NCBI GenBank assembly: GCA_035578155.1
Contig: JAPWDM010000003.1
Location: 18,006,916-18,070,915, forward strand
Direction of reading: 5' to 3'
Length of the DNA stretch: 64,000 bases
From: Brachynemurus nebulosus
Taxonomy: Eukaryota; Arthropoda; Insecta; Neuroptera; Myrmeleontidae
The notes under the pieces were generated by a model. The model worked only from the letters and a program-made list of their open reading frames with translations. It ran no database searches and was not told the origin of the DNA. Shown piece after piece: positions 19,122 to 30,365 of the stretch; position 1 is the stretch's first letter; each line of letters opens with the position of its first letter. A program made the position numbers and the translations under genes.

Positions 19122-20293
19122 ATATTCCTGGTGGCTCACAAATTGATGATAGCATTACGAACTTTGAATATCATACATATGCGCCCTTTTTACGATCCTT
19201 TAAGAATAATGACGAAGTTAGAATATTAATTCAAAACCAGGACTTGTACATTTTACCTAGTGAAAGTTTTATTTACATTGAGGGGAAAATTTTAAATAAT
19301 GAAAATGCCGTTCCAGATATAAAATTGGTTAATAATTGTATTGCCTTTCTATTCGATGAAATTAGATATGAATTAAATGGGGTTGAACTTGAACGTGTTA
19401 GGTATGTTGGTCTAACATCGACATTGAAAAATTATTTATCGTTAAACGATGGTGAGAGTAAACAATTACTAAATGCTGGTTGGTCGATTGATAATGATTG
19501 TACAATAAAATTGCCACAAACCAACTTTAACTTTTGCATTCCGCTTAGAAAATTATTGGGATTCGCTGAGGATTATGGAAAAATTATGTTAAACGCAAAG
19601 CATGAATTAATTCTTATTCGTGCACGAACTGACAACGATGTAATTGTTTCAGAATCGGATTCGTTGAAATTTGAAATAAATAAACTCGAATGGCGTGTTC
19701 CACATGTAACTGTATCAGATGAAATTAAATTATCACTGCTAAAATATGTTGAAAAAGCTGAACCTATACAGATTAGTTTTAGAGCGTGGGAAACTTATAT
19801 TCAACCTGCATTACCCACTACACAACAAAACACTTGGGTTGTAAAAACAACTACACAGCTAGAGAAACCGCGATATATCATTTTCGCTTTACAGAAAAAG
19901 GATAAAAATGTTTCTAAGTTTGATCATTGTGATTTAAATAATTTCAAAGTCTACCTAAATTCACAAGTGTACCCTTATGATGATTTGAATATTAAATTTG
20001 ATATTAATCAGTATGCAATACTTTATGATATGTATACCCGCTTTCAATCCTCATACTATCATCGTTCCAATGAACCGCTCTTAAATTGGGAAAATTTTAA
20101 AACTATAGCTCCGATAGTTTTTATCGATTGCTCACATCAAAATGAGTCACTGAAAAGCGGTTCAGTTGATGTTCGTTTAGAATTTAAATGTAATAAAGAT
20201 ATTCCGGCTGGTACGACAGCAATAGCCATTTTAGTTCATGATGTCATTTTCGAATACATTCCACTAACTAACCTGGTTAAAAAGTATACCTAA
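19100..20293 (+). CDS. Hexon-like major capsid protein (double jelly-roll)
   Basis: 397 aa, beginning MVYSDVLNIPGG. Motifs: FLRSFKNNDEVRILIQNQDLYILPSESFIYIEG, NNCIAFLFDEIRYELNGVE, NFCIPLRKLLGF, PRYIIFALQ, and a C-terminal segment with IFIDCSHQNE-like and VDVRLEF strands. The N-terminal FDEIRYELNGVELE region is a typical feature of this major capsid family in insect Polintons. Predicted to form trimeric pseudo-hexameric capsomers. The start overlaps the 63-aa gene. Confidence 0.85.
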   Translation: MVYSDVLNIPGGSQIDDSITNFEYHTYAPFLRSFKNNDEVRILIQNQDLYILPSESFIYIEGKILNNENAVPDIKLVNNCIAFLFDEIRYELNGVELERVRYVGLTSTLKNYLSLNDGESKQLLNAGWSIDNDCTIKLPQTNFNFCIPLRKLLGFAEDYGKIMLNAKHELILIRARTDNDVIVSESDSLKFEINKLEWRVPHVTVSDEIKLSLLKYVEKAEPIQISFRAWETYIQPALPTTQQNTWVVKTTTQLEKPRYIIFALQKKDKNVSKFDHCDLNNFKVYLNSQVYPYDDLNIKFDINQYAILYDMYTRFQSSYYHRSNEPLLNWENFKTIAPIVFIDCSHQNESLKSGSVDVRLEFKCNKDIPAGTTAIAILVHDVIFEYIPLTNLVKKYT

Positions 20294-20318
20294 TTACCCC
20301 CACCACTTTTAATTATTC

Positions 20319-20357
20319 TATATAAAGTTGTGGATTGTGTGAATAATTTCAGTTCTA
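20319..20357 (+). promoter_or_regulatory. TATA + TTCAGTTCTA promoter of the last gene
   Basis: TATATAAA (20319-20326) then TTCAGTTCTA (20348-20357), with the A at 20351, 32 nt downstream. ATG at 20373. The initiator is identical to the one at 17028, so the two are likely co-regulated. Confidence 0.7.
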
Positions 20358-20372
20358 CGGCGGCGGTAAAAT

Positions 20373-20858
20373 ATGGCGTTTCTTGACATACAAGGCTATC
20401 AAGGAGCTAACAACGAATTTTATTTTAAAGAAGTTGGTATTGCTGCAGAAAATTCGGATGATATATTACATCTTATATTCGACGCACCGTTTGATTTCAA
20501 CGAGTTGCCGAAGAAATATCAACGAGTAGCCCGTTGGCTTTGCCGAAATTGGCATGGGATACCTTGGTCGTATGGATTTATTCCGTACAAAAAACTTCAT
20601 ACCATATTGAAACCTATATTAAAGAAGTATGATGTTATATACGTCAAGGGCGGTGAAAAGAAGAAATGGATATCAAGTTTGTTTGATGGTACCGAAAACC
20701 AGCCGTGGATTCTGAATTTAGAAGAAATATTTGATGTACCGAAGATTTCCATTCTGCGAGATGAATATTATTCAAGACGCTGTATGTTTCATTCAGATAA
20801 AATTTGTTCATTAGAAAATTGTATTCTTTTAAAAAATTTTTATATGGAAAATAAATAG
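20373..20858 (+). CDS. Unknown 161-aa protein with a conserved Cys/His tail
   Basis: Begins MAFLDIQGYQG. Conserved-looking blocks are RWLCRNWHGIPW, GFIPYKKL, YVKGGEKKKW and a C-terminal C-x2-H-x4-C-x5-C pattern (RCMFHSDKICSLENC). Asp in DIQG and Asp near YDVIYVKG would suit an RNase-H-like or exonuclease fold. From memory, similar uncharacterised proteins are widespread in insect genomes. No function is shown. It has its own promoter and a poly(A) signal downstream. Confidence 0.8.
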   Translation: MAFLDIQGYQGANNEFYFKEVGIAAENSDDILHLIFDAPFDFNELPKKYQRVARWLCRNWHGIPWSYGFIPYKKLHTILKPILKKYDVIYVKGGEKKKWISSLFDGTENQPWILNLEEIFDVPKISILRDEYYSRRCMFHSDKICSLENCILLKNFYMENK

Positions 20859-20916
20859 ATTTTAAGTAATATATAGATTTAAGCAATTTAATTTTTTTTT
20901 GTATACATATTCCATA

Positions 20917-20922
20917 AATAAA
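20917..20922 (+). terminator. AATAAA poly(A) signal for the rightward genes
   Basis: AATAAA about 60 nt after the stop of the 161-aa gene. It is the first canonical signal downstream of the virion cluster, followed by an A-rich run. Confidence 0.6.
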
Positions 20923-21358
20923 ATTAAAAAAAAAAATTATGTGCGTTTTATTTAATTATTACCGTGAATTCCCCTACTTTTTACGGCAAGAAGTTACTTT
21001 CGTTAACTTATAAGAGTATTAACAAAAATCTTATGAAATTTATTATTCTAATTGAAAAACATATTTCATGATACACCCTGTATAGTAAAATGTTTATTAA
21101 AAATACTAAATATACACCCGTTATATATTATATGTGATATTATATATTAATATAATATATGTATCTATTACATCATCATAAATAGTTAGCTGAAAAATCT
21201 TAAATAAACAAACTGAACTTAAAATAAACAAATTAATCGTATAAAGTGCTGACTCATATACAAAAATTGTACCTCTGAGGTACAGCTGACACCCAAATTT
21301 CCGGCAGTACAGTAGCAGTCAGAAATCTGGAGTCTGGACCCTGGAGACTGAAGTCATG
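20923..21358. repeat. Non-coding inner edge of the right TIR with a diverged TIR duplicate
   Basis: 21190-21358 repeats, with many differences, the TIR block at about 21650-21870 (AAATAAACAAATTAATC, GACTCATATAC, CCGGCAGTACAGTAGC, AGTCTGGACC). AT-rich sequence lies before it. It mirrors the different duplication at 7547-7700 on the left. Confidence 0.7.
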
Positions 21359-22764
21359 AAATTCCGAGAAAAGTATTTCATATTTGAAATCAAACAAAGA
21401 AATTGCTGTGTTGTCAAAATCTTAAATAAACATTTTTTAAATTAAAACATATAAATAAACAAATCAAAAAAATATCTGAATATGAGTCAGCAAAATCTTA
21501 AATAAACATAGTTAAATTAATGATTTACGATGACATTAATGTAAACAAATTCCTGGAACTGACAAGTTGTGACTTGCTTTTAAATAAAATTCCCCTCTGG
21601 CTATGATGCAAACATATTATGAAATTACATCATCCTAAGTCAGCTAAAATATCTTAAATAAACAAACACAAACCGTATAAAGTCACGAGTTTTTATTAAA
21701 TAAACAAATTAATCTTATAAAGACTTGACTCATATACAAAAAAAAACCTCAAGTACAGTTGACACCAAAATTTCCGGCAGTACAGTAGCGGTCTGAAATT
21801 TGGAGTCTGGACCCCGGAGTCTGAAATCTGGAGTCTGAAGTCATGATTGCGGCTAGCGCTTGGTACAGTGCCCCCCACAAAATTTAGCGGCCACCCCGTG
21901 GGTTAAGGTATTCCCCACATTTTTGACTTGGTAGTTCGTTTAAAATGACGCAATTAAGGTAAGCGCGTGTTGGGGTTAAGGTTTGCACGTACAGTGCGTT
22001 TCAACAAATGATCGGACACCTTTTTGGCCAGGGGGGCCCGCACTTTTGACACGGCAGTGTACCAAAAATTTAAGTACAGTACGGTGTCAAAAGTTTGGGG
22101 TCACCCCTTTATGTTAGGGTATTCCCCACATTTTTTAACGTGATAGTTCGTTTAAGATGACGTAATTAAGGCAAGCGCGTGTTGGGGCCAAGGTTTGCAC
22201 GTATAGTACGTTTCAAAAAGTGACCGGATACCTTTTTGGTCAGGGGGGCCCGCACTTTTGACACGGCAGTGTACCAAAAATTTAAGTACACTACGGTGTC
22301 AAAAGTTTGGGGCCACCCCCCGAGTTAGGGTAATCCCACATTTTTTGACGCGGTAGTGTACCCCATCTATCAAATTGTAACCTAAAATTCAGTCTGCGCA
22401 TGCGTCGTATACTAAAATTCAGTACGCATGCGTTAGGTTTGGATTCAAAAACTACGGCGGGTAATGGGTTAACACAAAACTAAATCGTTATGAACAAATT
22501 GTGATGACGCACAATGGGTTAACTACTTGTGTGGTTGTTGAAGTAATGACTCATGTCTTTGGAGTTTCAAGGTCAACAGTATGAGCGAGTGTTGGGGTCA
22601 AATGTCAACAACAATTTTTAAATACATGTAAGTGCCAGGTCAAAGGTCAATTCATACACTAGGTACAGTAGGACCCCAAACTACACGGTTGTTAACACGG
22701 TCAAAAAAGTAGTCCGGATAATTGAGGTTCTACGGTGCGGCCGTACCCGTACAGCTTATCTACT
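21359..22764 (-). repeat. Right terminal inverted repeat of the Polinton
   Basis: Inverted match of 6141-7546, including the ~212-bp tandem hairpin units (about 21880-22365). It ends CAGCTTATCTACT at 22764. Confidence 0.95.
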
Positions 22765-22770
22765 ATTTTC
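22765..22770. repeat. Right 6-bp target site duplication, ATTTTC
   Basis: Exact match to 6135-6140, directly outside the right TIR tip. Confidence 0.95.
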
Positions 22771-22974
22771 ATTTACAGAGGTGTCTGTATCAGATTCAAA
22801 CAATATCCTTTTTATTTGCTTTTTGGATTTCTTAGGCTTGAAGTTTTGTCAGTTCTCCTTAGTCGCAGCATTTGTTCTCTTCTTGCATACCTTCAATTCA
22901 TTCTTAATTCTTTCTTCTTCTTTTACTTCTTCTTTCTTTTCCCTTTTTTCTCACCATCTAAAACACAAAAATAG
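22771..22974 (-). pseudogene. Transposase fragment proximal to the Polinton insertion
   Basis: Leftward frame: a Lys/Glu-rich coiled segment, an in-frame TGA near 22850, then KPKKSKKQIKRILFESDTDT and onto the target site, where the frame continues in the 5976-6140 fragment. A TTTGTGTTTTAG splice-acceptor-like sequence lies near 22965. The Lys-rich and acidic linker is typical of pogo/Tigger transposase tails. The TGA shows the gene was decayed. Confidence 0.45.
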
Positions 22975-23412
22975 AAAAATGTGGTTACTAATGTTGTAAT
23001 GACGGTCAGTACCTGGTGACTCTCATTACCCCAAATATTGTGACTACCATTACCCCGACCGCATGGTTTTTATTTTACAGTTAAAATCAGAAAACTGTGT
23101 TTATATTCTTGATAAACAGCAACGAGATATAAAAGTAGGACTTACCTTGATATGGTGTGATCAGTAATACGTTAAAAAAAGCAGTGAAATATTCGAAACA
23201 GGTCATGTGAACTATGGTTTTGCTAATAACACGTAACATGAAAACAGTCTAACTCGCTCAACGTCTAAACGACAACTGCCAACATGGCGTGCGTTCATGT
23301 AGCAGTTCCAGTGAAAGTCGCAAAGGAGCAGCACTAATCAGTTGTAATCTACCTTACCAACTTTTCGCGAAATCACGGTGACCACTATTACCCCTTGACT
23401 GTCATTACCCCA
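22975..23412. other. Right arm of the host transposon, non-coding
   Basis: Contains ATTACCCC subterminal motifs near 23026, 23050, 23387 and 23404, ending at the right TIR. No gene is seen. Confidence 0.5.
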
Positions 23413-23434
23413 GTATCCCCTACACCAATATACT

Positions 23435-24599
<1,165 letters not shown>

Positions 24600-24830
24600 C
24601 TTGCTTGAAAGGATGTGGGAGAAGTAATAACTTGGCGCACACATTTCTGTACGCAAAATAGCTGTTTGCCCACTGTACTCTTCACATATACGTTTTTACT
24701 TTCCGCACGCAAATTGACAATAGAACATGTAAAATTTAAACAAAACACGCAAAGCCGCCTCTTGATTTTTCATTTAATAAATATTTCATAATTATTTCTA
24801 TAGAAACTACCAACAAAGTAATTTATACAA
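24600..24830 (+). repeat. Interspersed repeat R2, copy 1
   Basis: Matches 54895-55135 in inverted orientation. Shared blocks include GTACGCAAAATAGCTG-like, TTTCCGCACGCAAA, GCGCACACATTTCTGTACGC and GAAACTACCAACAAAGTAA. Unclassified. Confidence 0.75.
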
Positions 24831-25007
24831 TATTTAGTTCAGAAAAAAAAAAGACGAACACTTAAAAATATTATTTTAAAAAATAATAAAAATGTCAAAA
24901 ATAGTAATAACTAGCTGTTACCCGCGGCTTCGCAAGCGTGAATTTCATAAATTTGTAAAGGTAATCTCTTTTTTTAGTAGTTTGCTAAAATATTTTACCC
25001 CTATTTT

Positions 25008-25970
25008 CACTGTGAAAAAATTTGTGTTAAAATTAACATATTTCACATGTCCAGAACGGTCCACTCAATTTTTTGTGTTATTTTAACACAAAGAATATGT
25101 GTCAAATCCATACACAAGAGATTTGTGTCAATAATTTAACACAGAAGAGGAGCAAGAAAGATATACATTTTGTGTTAATTTTTTAGATTTAGCAGAGTTA
25201 GAGTTGTTAAACTCTTATATTCACTATTTTACTTCCGCTGTTCCGCTTAAGATATTTGAAAATCGTCAAAAATCAACGATTTTGTTCAAATATTTTTAAT
25301 ATAAATGAGATTGAAAGAACTCAAAGTAAGTCAGTCCTTTGAAAAAACTCTTATTTGTTTCCATGTATATATACCAACATATATATAATAAAAAAGATGA
25401 GAGTAGTTTTTATTATTAAACAAAACCGAAAAATTGTAAGTTTTTTCAGTTATTAACGAATATAGTTTTATTAAACGTTTAAAAATGAAACAATTTTTTT
25501 ACATTTTAAGGTTATTTTGTAACAGGTTCAGCTAGAAAAAATCATATAAGCTTACGAAATTGTATATTACATGATACAATCACGTAAGGTTACATGATTT
25601 TTTTTAACTTAATCTGTAACAAAATAACCTCAAAATGTAAGGAAATTGTTTCATTTTTAAACGTTTAATAAAACTATATTCGTCAATAACTGAAAAAACT
25701 TATAATGTTTCGGTTTTGTTTAATAATAAGAACTACTCTCATGTTTTTTATTATATACATTTGGGTACATATATATTCTAAAAAAGATTGACACTTACAA
25801 CGTTTTTTTCCTCTACACAAATCTTGTGTCAGTTCTGTGTTGTTGAAAACAGGTTAACATTTTTATTCTGTTAAATATAAGTTTGTGTTAATATTTTAAT
25901 TTAACACAAACACGAAATGTTACATTAACACAGGGTTTTGTTACTTATTTGACACAAAGATTTTAACCAC
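25008..25970. mobile_element. TIR/foldback DNA element, ~0.96 kb
   Basis: Ends CACTGTGAAAAAATTTGTGT and, inverted, CAGTGGTTAAAATCTTTGTG, rich in TTAACACAAA motifs. An internal imperfect inverted repeat has arms at about 25362-25540 and 25600-25770. CA[C/G]TG tips suggest a hAT-like MITE. The 8-bp flanks match only partly. No transposase. Confidence 0.5.
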
Positions 25971-26035
25971 TGGTTTTTTTGTACGCAAACACAAATGTTT
26001 TTTTAATCAACGTAGTTTTAATTGGGATTTCAAGA

Positions 26036-26422
26036 GTTTAATGATTTCGTTTTAACCAATTACCCAATGATTTAGGAACCGGATATTCAGGACCCCAATA
26101 ATTAGAGTTGAATTCCAGAAAAACAATTTATTTTTTCATTAGTCAAATGTACATTTCGGAACATATGTCCCTTCTTCAGTGACAGTGACAGTGATGTATT
26201 ACATTGTCAATCTTTTTTTCTTTTTACAAAACACCTAACACAATTGTAACTTACTTATTTTTAATTGTTAAATAGGTCACTGAAGAAGGGACATATGTTC
26301 CGAAATGTACATTTGACTAATGAAAAAATAAATTGTTTTTCTGGAATTCAACTCTAATTATTGGGGTCCTGAATATCCGGTTCCTAAATCATTGGGTAAT
26401 TGGTTAAAACGAAATCATTAAA
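26036..26422. repeat. Near-perfect inverted repeat with ~148-bp arms
   Basis: Arms 26036-26183 and 26277-26422 are almost identical reverse complements with a ~93-bp spacer. Each arm's inner end carries CTGAAGA, a GGGACATATGTTCC stem and GAAA, a hammerhead-ribozyme-like core pointing outward. It could be two head-to-head fragments of one retroelement, or a foldback. Confidence 0.85.
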
Positions 26423-28316
26423 CAAATGTTTTTTACTGTGTTCTTATCATAAGCTGAAATGATAGGCTTTCTTTATTGGTAAGCTCACTCATCAATCCTC
26501 TTTATTTTTAATTTCTTCCGTTGTCTAGTGATCTAGGAACCATTGAAAATTTTCAAAAACTAATTGGTCATTTCTTCAAGCATATTACATAGACTAAAAA
26601 TCTAAATTAAGACTATTAAGAAGGTGTCCACGAATTTGATATAGAAGTAAAAAAAGCATGTTGATTTAAAATACTTAAATTTTATATATTTTTAAAATAC
26701 CTAATATTTTGTAGACTTTAAATAAGTATCCTCTCTATTCCTATTGGAAAATTTAAGCCCCTACGCCAACATCCCCTATAAGCATTATATTTGAACATCT
26801 CCTAAAGTAACTGACTCATTGTTGGAGACGCTAGAATAAGAGGCGTTGAAAATGTAAACTCTGACCTCTCCCCCATTTTTTTGCGTTTATTCCCTATTTT
26901 GCTCTTTACAGGATAATTTTCAAAAAGTGTTGAAATATGTATTCATTAATTTATTTTTGACCTCCTTTGACTATGCCCTCCAGTTTCATTTGCGTAAAAT
27001 TATCTTAACTGTGAGTAAAGCTACTTTAAATCAGTTATTGCGAAACAAATCAATTCTTTAAAGTGCTTCGCTTCGCTCGCCAACCAGTTTAAAATTCTAT
27101 AAAAAGTTAATTCCATATAATGCTTCGCTCCGCTCGCCAAACGACTAAAAGATAACTATATTAATAAATCTAATTTTCACACTTTGAGATCCTTCCATAG
27201 ATTCCCATATTGATGGTTTTAAAATTAATGCAATTTTAGATCCTTTTCAGGATCCGAAAACCATGGCGGATTTTTTAAAATTGTGTTCAGTTCCTCCGTA
27301 ATTAAACTTTACTACTATCCTTTTCTAAAGTGAAACCTTAGTAAAAAAATTTTGAAGTTAACATTTAAATTTTTAAATATTATTTTTATCGTAACCTAGG
27401 TAATCTTTTGTTTTTCTTTCTTTTGTTCCCGTTTATTGTTAAATTACTATTTTTGACATATCAACTTTTGTCTTGAATATATCAATCCGCCTAAAGAATA
27501 TTGTGATAATTTTGACTGAAGATGTTGTCGATGTTGAGATGATGAAGCGTCTAAGGAATAAATTTATAATGTTCCACTGAAATCTGTCCCGTGGTTTTTG
27601 TGTCAGCCGTGCTCATAGAAAACCTAACTGATAATTTTATTATATAAATTCTTTGTATCTTTCAAAATATCAGTTTTAGATATCAGGATATCTTATAGTA
27701 ATAGATAGACATAATCATGATAAAAATACAGGTGATTCATTTGAAGAAAAAAAGATTTGCACAATAAACAAAAAATATTTAAAAAAAAATGCTTTATGTG
27801 ACCACCCTGTATCAAGTCCAAAAGCTGAAATGTCACTGTTACATAGAATATTAGTAACAATTTCCAGCGAATTCAAATCTGCTGTCAAAAACACTTCAAA
27901 TAACAAATTTGGTGTCAACTTCCGGTATAACCGGAAGTGGCAGCAAGTTAAAAATATGTTAATTAAAATCTTCATAATTGAAAACTTCTATAACCAAATT
28001 TTCAAAAATCTAATTTATTTAAAAGACCATGAACCTTTCAAGAAGATTCTATTTGAATCATCCTGTACATAACCATTTGGGAGATTAGATTAAAATGTTG
28101 CTAAGATTGATCGGGAGGTTAATATCTATATTCCCTGTAAATTTCAACTCAATAACTTTAATAGTTTTTGAGTTAAATCGGTTCGTACAAACAGACAGAC
28201 AGACAAAAATATTTTTAAAGTTATATTTGGTATATATGTCGAATTTGCTAACTGAAAATCATACTAATACCTAAAAATTCGAAAATCACAGACAGACCCT
28301 TCTATTTTATTTATAG
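26423..28316. other. AT-rich, no gene; GCTTCGCTCCGCTCGCC motifs
   Basis: Two copies of a GCTTCGCT[T/C]CGCTCGCCAA motif at about 27066 and 27122. The frame at 27715-27975 and its opposite-strand partner overlap and lack recognisable domains; I do not call either a gene. Confidence 0.4.
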
Positions 28317-28723
28317 TTATTGATTATTGATTATTGATTATTGATTATTGATTATTGATTATTGATTATTGATTATTGATTATTGATTATTGATTATTGA
28401 TTATTGATTATTGATTATTGATTATTGATTATTGATTATTGATTATTGATTATTGATTATTGATTATTGATTATTGATTATTGATTATTGATTATTGATT
28501 ATTGATTAATGATTATTGATTATTGATTATTGATTATTGATTATTGATTATTGATTATTGATTATTGATTATTGATTATTGATTATTGATTATTGATTAT
28601 TGATTATTGATTATTGATTATTGATTATTGATTATTGATTATTGATTATTGATTATTGATTATTGATTATTGATTATTGATTATTGATTATTGATTATTG
28701 ATTATTGATTATTGATTATTGAT
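28317..28723. repeat. (TTATTGA)n minisatellite, ~58 copies
   Basis: Pure 7-bp tandem repeat of about 407 bp with one T-to-A change near 28508. Such homogeneity implies recent expansion. Confidence 0.97.
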
Positions 28724-28724
28724 A

Positions 28725-28830
28725 ATAGAAAAGAGTATGTGAAATTCGTAATAAAAAAATAGTATGTGCAACACGTGCGGGATTGTCGATTGCACACTCA
28801 AGCGAATGAGCGCACGAACGTAGTGAGGTT
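28725..28830 (+). repeat. R2-associated palindrome family, copy 1
   Basis: Bases from AAAAGAGTATGTGAAATTCG through GTGCGGGATTGTCGATTGC to AACGTAGTGAG match 54720-54840 inverted. Only half of the palindrome is present here. Confidence 0.75.
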
Positions 28831-29620
28831 TTGGGTTAATTATTGAAAAATATTGTATTTTCCGAGATTTTTAAGGTAAAACGAGCGAATGTATGGTTTT
28901 TGTTAAACAAATTTCAGCTTTTTAATACATTTTCGCCTTAAAATATTTAATATTTTCAAAAATGTATGATACAATTTGTCAAATTTTAAAATTATTTGTT
29001 TTGTTGTCAAAAAAAAAAAAAAAAAAAAAAAAAAAAGAAAAAAAAAACTGGATGTGCAAATTTATTTACCAGTAAAATGCTGTGTTTATACATATAATTA
29101 TAACGTAGTATTGCCATTTGGATAGAACTTACGTAACAATATTATTGTCTGAATATGATTTAACGTAATTTTTATGCGATTGTAGCAAACTCTTATTAAT
29201 TTTAGTAAGGTGTAAACATAATCTAAATTCTGATCATATCACATAAAAGAAATTGTCGTGATTTTTTTTCTCAAAAAAAAATGGAATAGATACATTTTAA
29301 AACATATTTAACTGACAGAGAAAAAGAATATAGCCGAATCGTTAAATTGGATTAAAATAATCATGACACCCTACTTATAAAGCGGTTTTTTTCGAATTTA
29401 GCTCGCAAAAAATGGGACAGAAGAAAGAAGAATGTGAGTGCGAGTGAAATAAAGAACGACATATTTCCTAGTTTTTCTCGAAAAGTAATTTACGTAGAAC
29501 AATGGTCCAAAACCATTTTTTACGTAATTTGGCTTTTTCTTCCGATTTCCGATTGGTGTAAAAAAAATTTGAAAAATTGCTTAATTCTGGCAAAAAACTC
29601 ATTTTTATACACATAAAAAA

Positions 29621-29711
<91 letters not shown>

Positions 29712-29857
29712 ATATATAAATATAAAGTGAATATCATTCTCGTATTCTAGGAACCTCAAAACATATTTCTGTTATGGTCCTGGGCTTAGGTCGCAGCATG
29801 ACACCTGCTTTAATAGCTGAATTTCCAGTTTTGGAAATTCGCTAATAAAAAAGAGTA
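28831..29857. other. AT-rich non-coding with poly(A) and (TA)n tracts
   Basis: Poly(A) at 29008-29046 and (TA)n at 29623-29716. The short frame at 29434-29616 has no recognisable domain. Confidence 0.5.
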
Positions 29858-30365
29858 AAGGGGCCTACATACGATCAACTTGTTGTTAATTGAGAACCTT
29901 GAGGAAAACTAAGTTGTTAGTTTTTGCTACAGACGAAATAGAATGTTTGCAACGAAATTGTAAACATCATTTTCGTGCATGTTATCGACTTATTGGTAGC
30001 TGGATTATTCCTGTTGCTGTTTTTTTCTATTATTGTATTTGATTTTTATTATATTCTACGGTTGTAATCACGAAATATAGCTGGTTAGTGAACGGTGAAC
30101 AATGAACAATATTTGTTAATCTTTTCTTAAGGCTATCAACATTGGTATCTGGTTTAAGTTGTTTATAATCATCTAAATGTTTTGGCCAGGCATTCTTCTT
30201 TGTGTTTTTATCCTTAAAAATACCCGATCTCAGTTTCCACAGCTCGGGAAATTCTCATACTGCCGGTTTTTCATTCATAAATTTTAAAGGTTCTTTAACT
30301 AAAACTATTTTTAATTTAAAGTCAACCTTATTTTTAGCATTGTTTTACAATGATCAGGTCTGGTT

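Larger units (their letters stand above)
6141..22764. mobile_element. Polinton/Maverick (adintovirus-like) element, complete, 16.6 kb
   Basis: Bounded by long terminal inverted repeats (about 1406 bp each, with only isolated mismatches noticed) and a perfect 6-bp duplication. It encodes the Polinton core set: protein-primed PolB, retroviral-type integrase, A32/FtsK-type packaging ATPase, adenain-type protease, and penton-like and hexon-like capsid proteins. A PLA2-like protein, a fibre-like protein and several small proteins are also present. The set implies an element that can both integrate and build virions. Near-identical TIRs and intact genes suggest recent insertion. The one clear lesion is a TAG codon in the polymerase frame. 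Confidence 0.96.
5498..23412 (-). mobile_element. Decayed pogo/Tigger-like DNA transposon hosting the Polinton
   Basis: The left end, CTGGGGTAATGGCAATCA at 5498, is matched in inverted orientation by the right end near 23395-23412 (inverted: CTGGGGTAATGACAGTCA), followed by TA. More GGGGTAATG-type motifs lie just inside both ends (near 5742, 23026, 23050 and 23390), like subterminal transposase sites. Removing the nested Polinton leaves only about 1.3 kb, so this copy is short or internally deleted. Leftward coding relics lie on both sides of the insertion. The pogo/Tigger assignment is inferred from the acidic linker plus Cys-rich tail and the TA flank. It could be another Tc1/mariner group. 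Confidence 0.6.
24904..28250 (+). repeat. Non-LTR-like 3' sequence, split by later insertions
   Basis: The start TAGCTGTTACCCGCGGCTTC (24911) is a motif widespread at the ends of insect RTE-like repeats. The far end carries the usual companion: a sentence-like block ending GTTAAATCGGTTCGTACAAA then (CAGA)n at 28160-28205. Foldback elements (25008-25970 and 26036-26422) lie between. No reverse transcriptase is seen. The linkage of the two halves is inferred. Confidence 0.4.
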
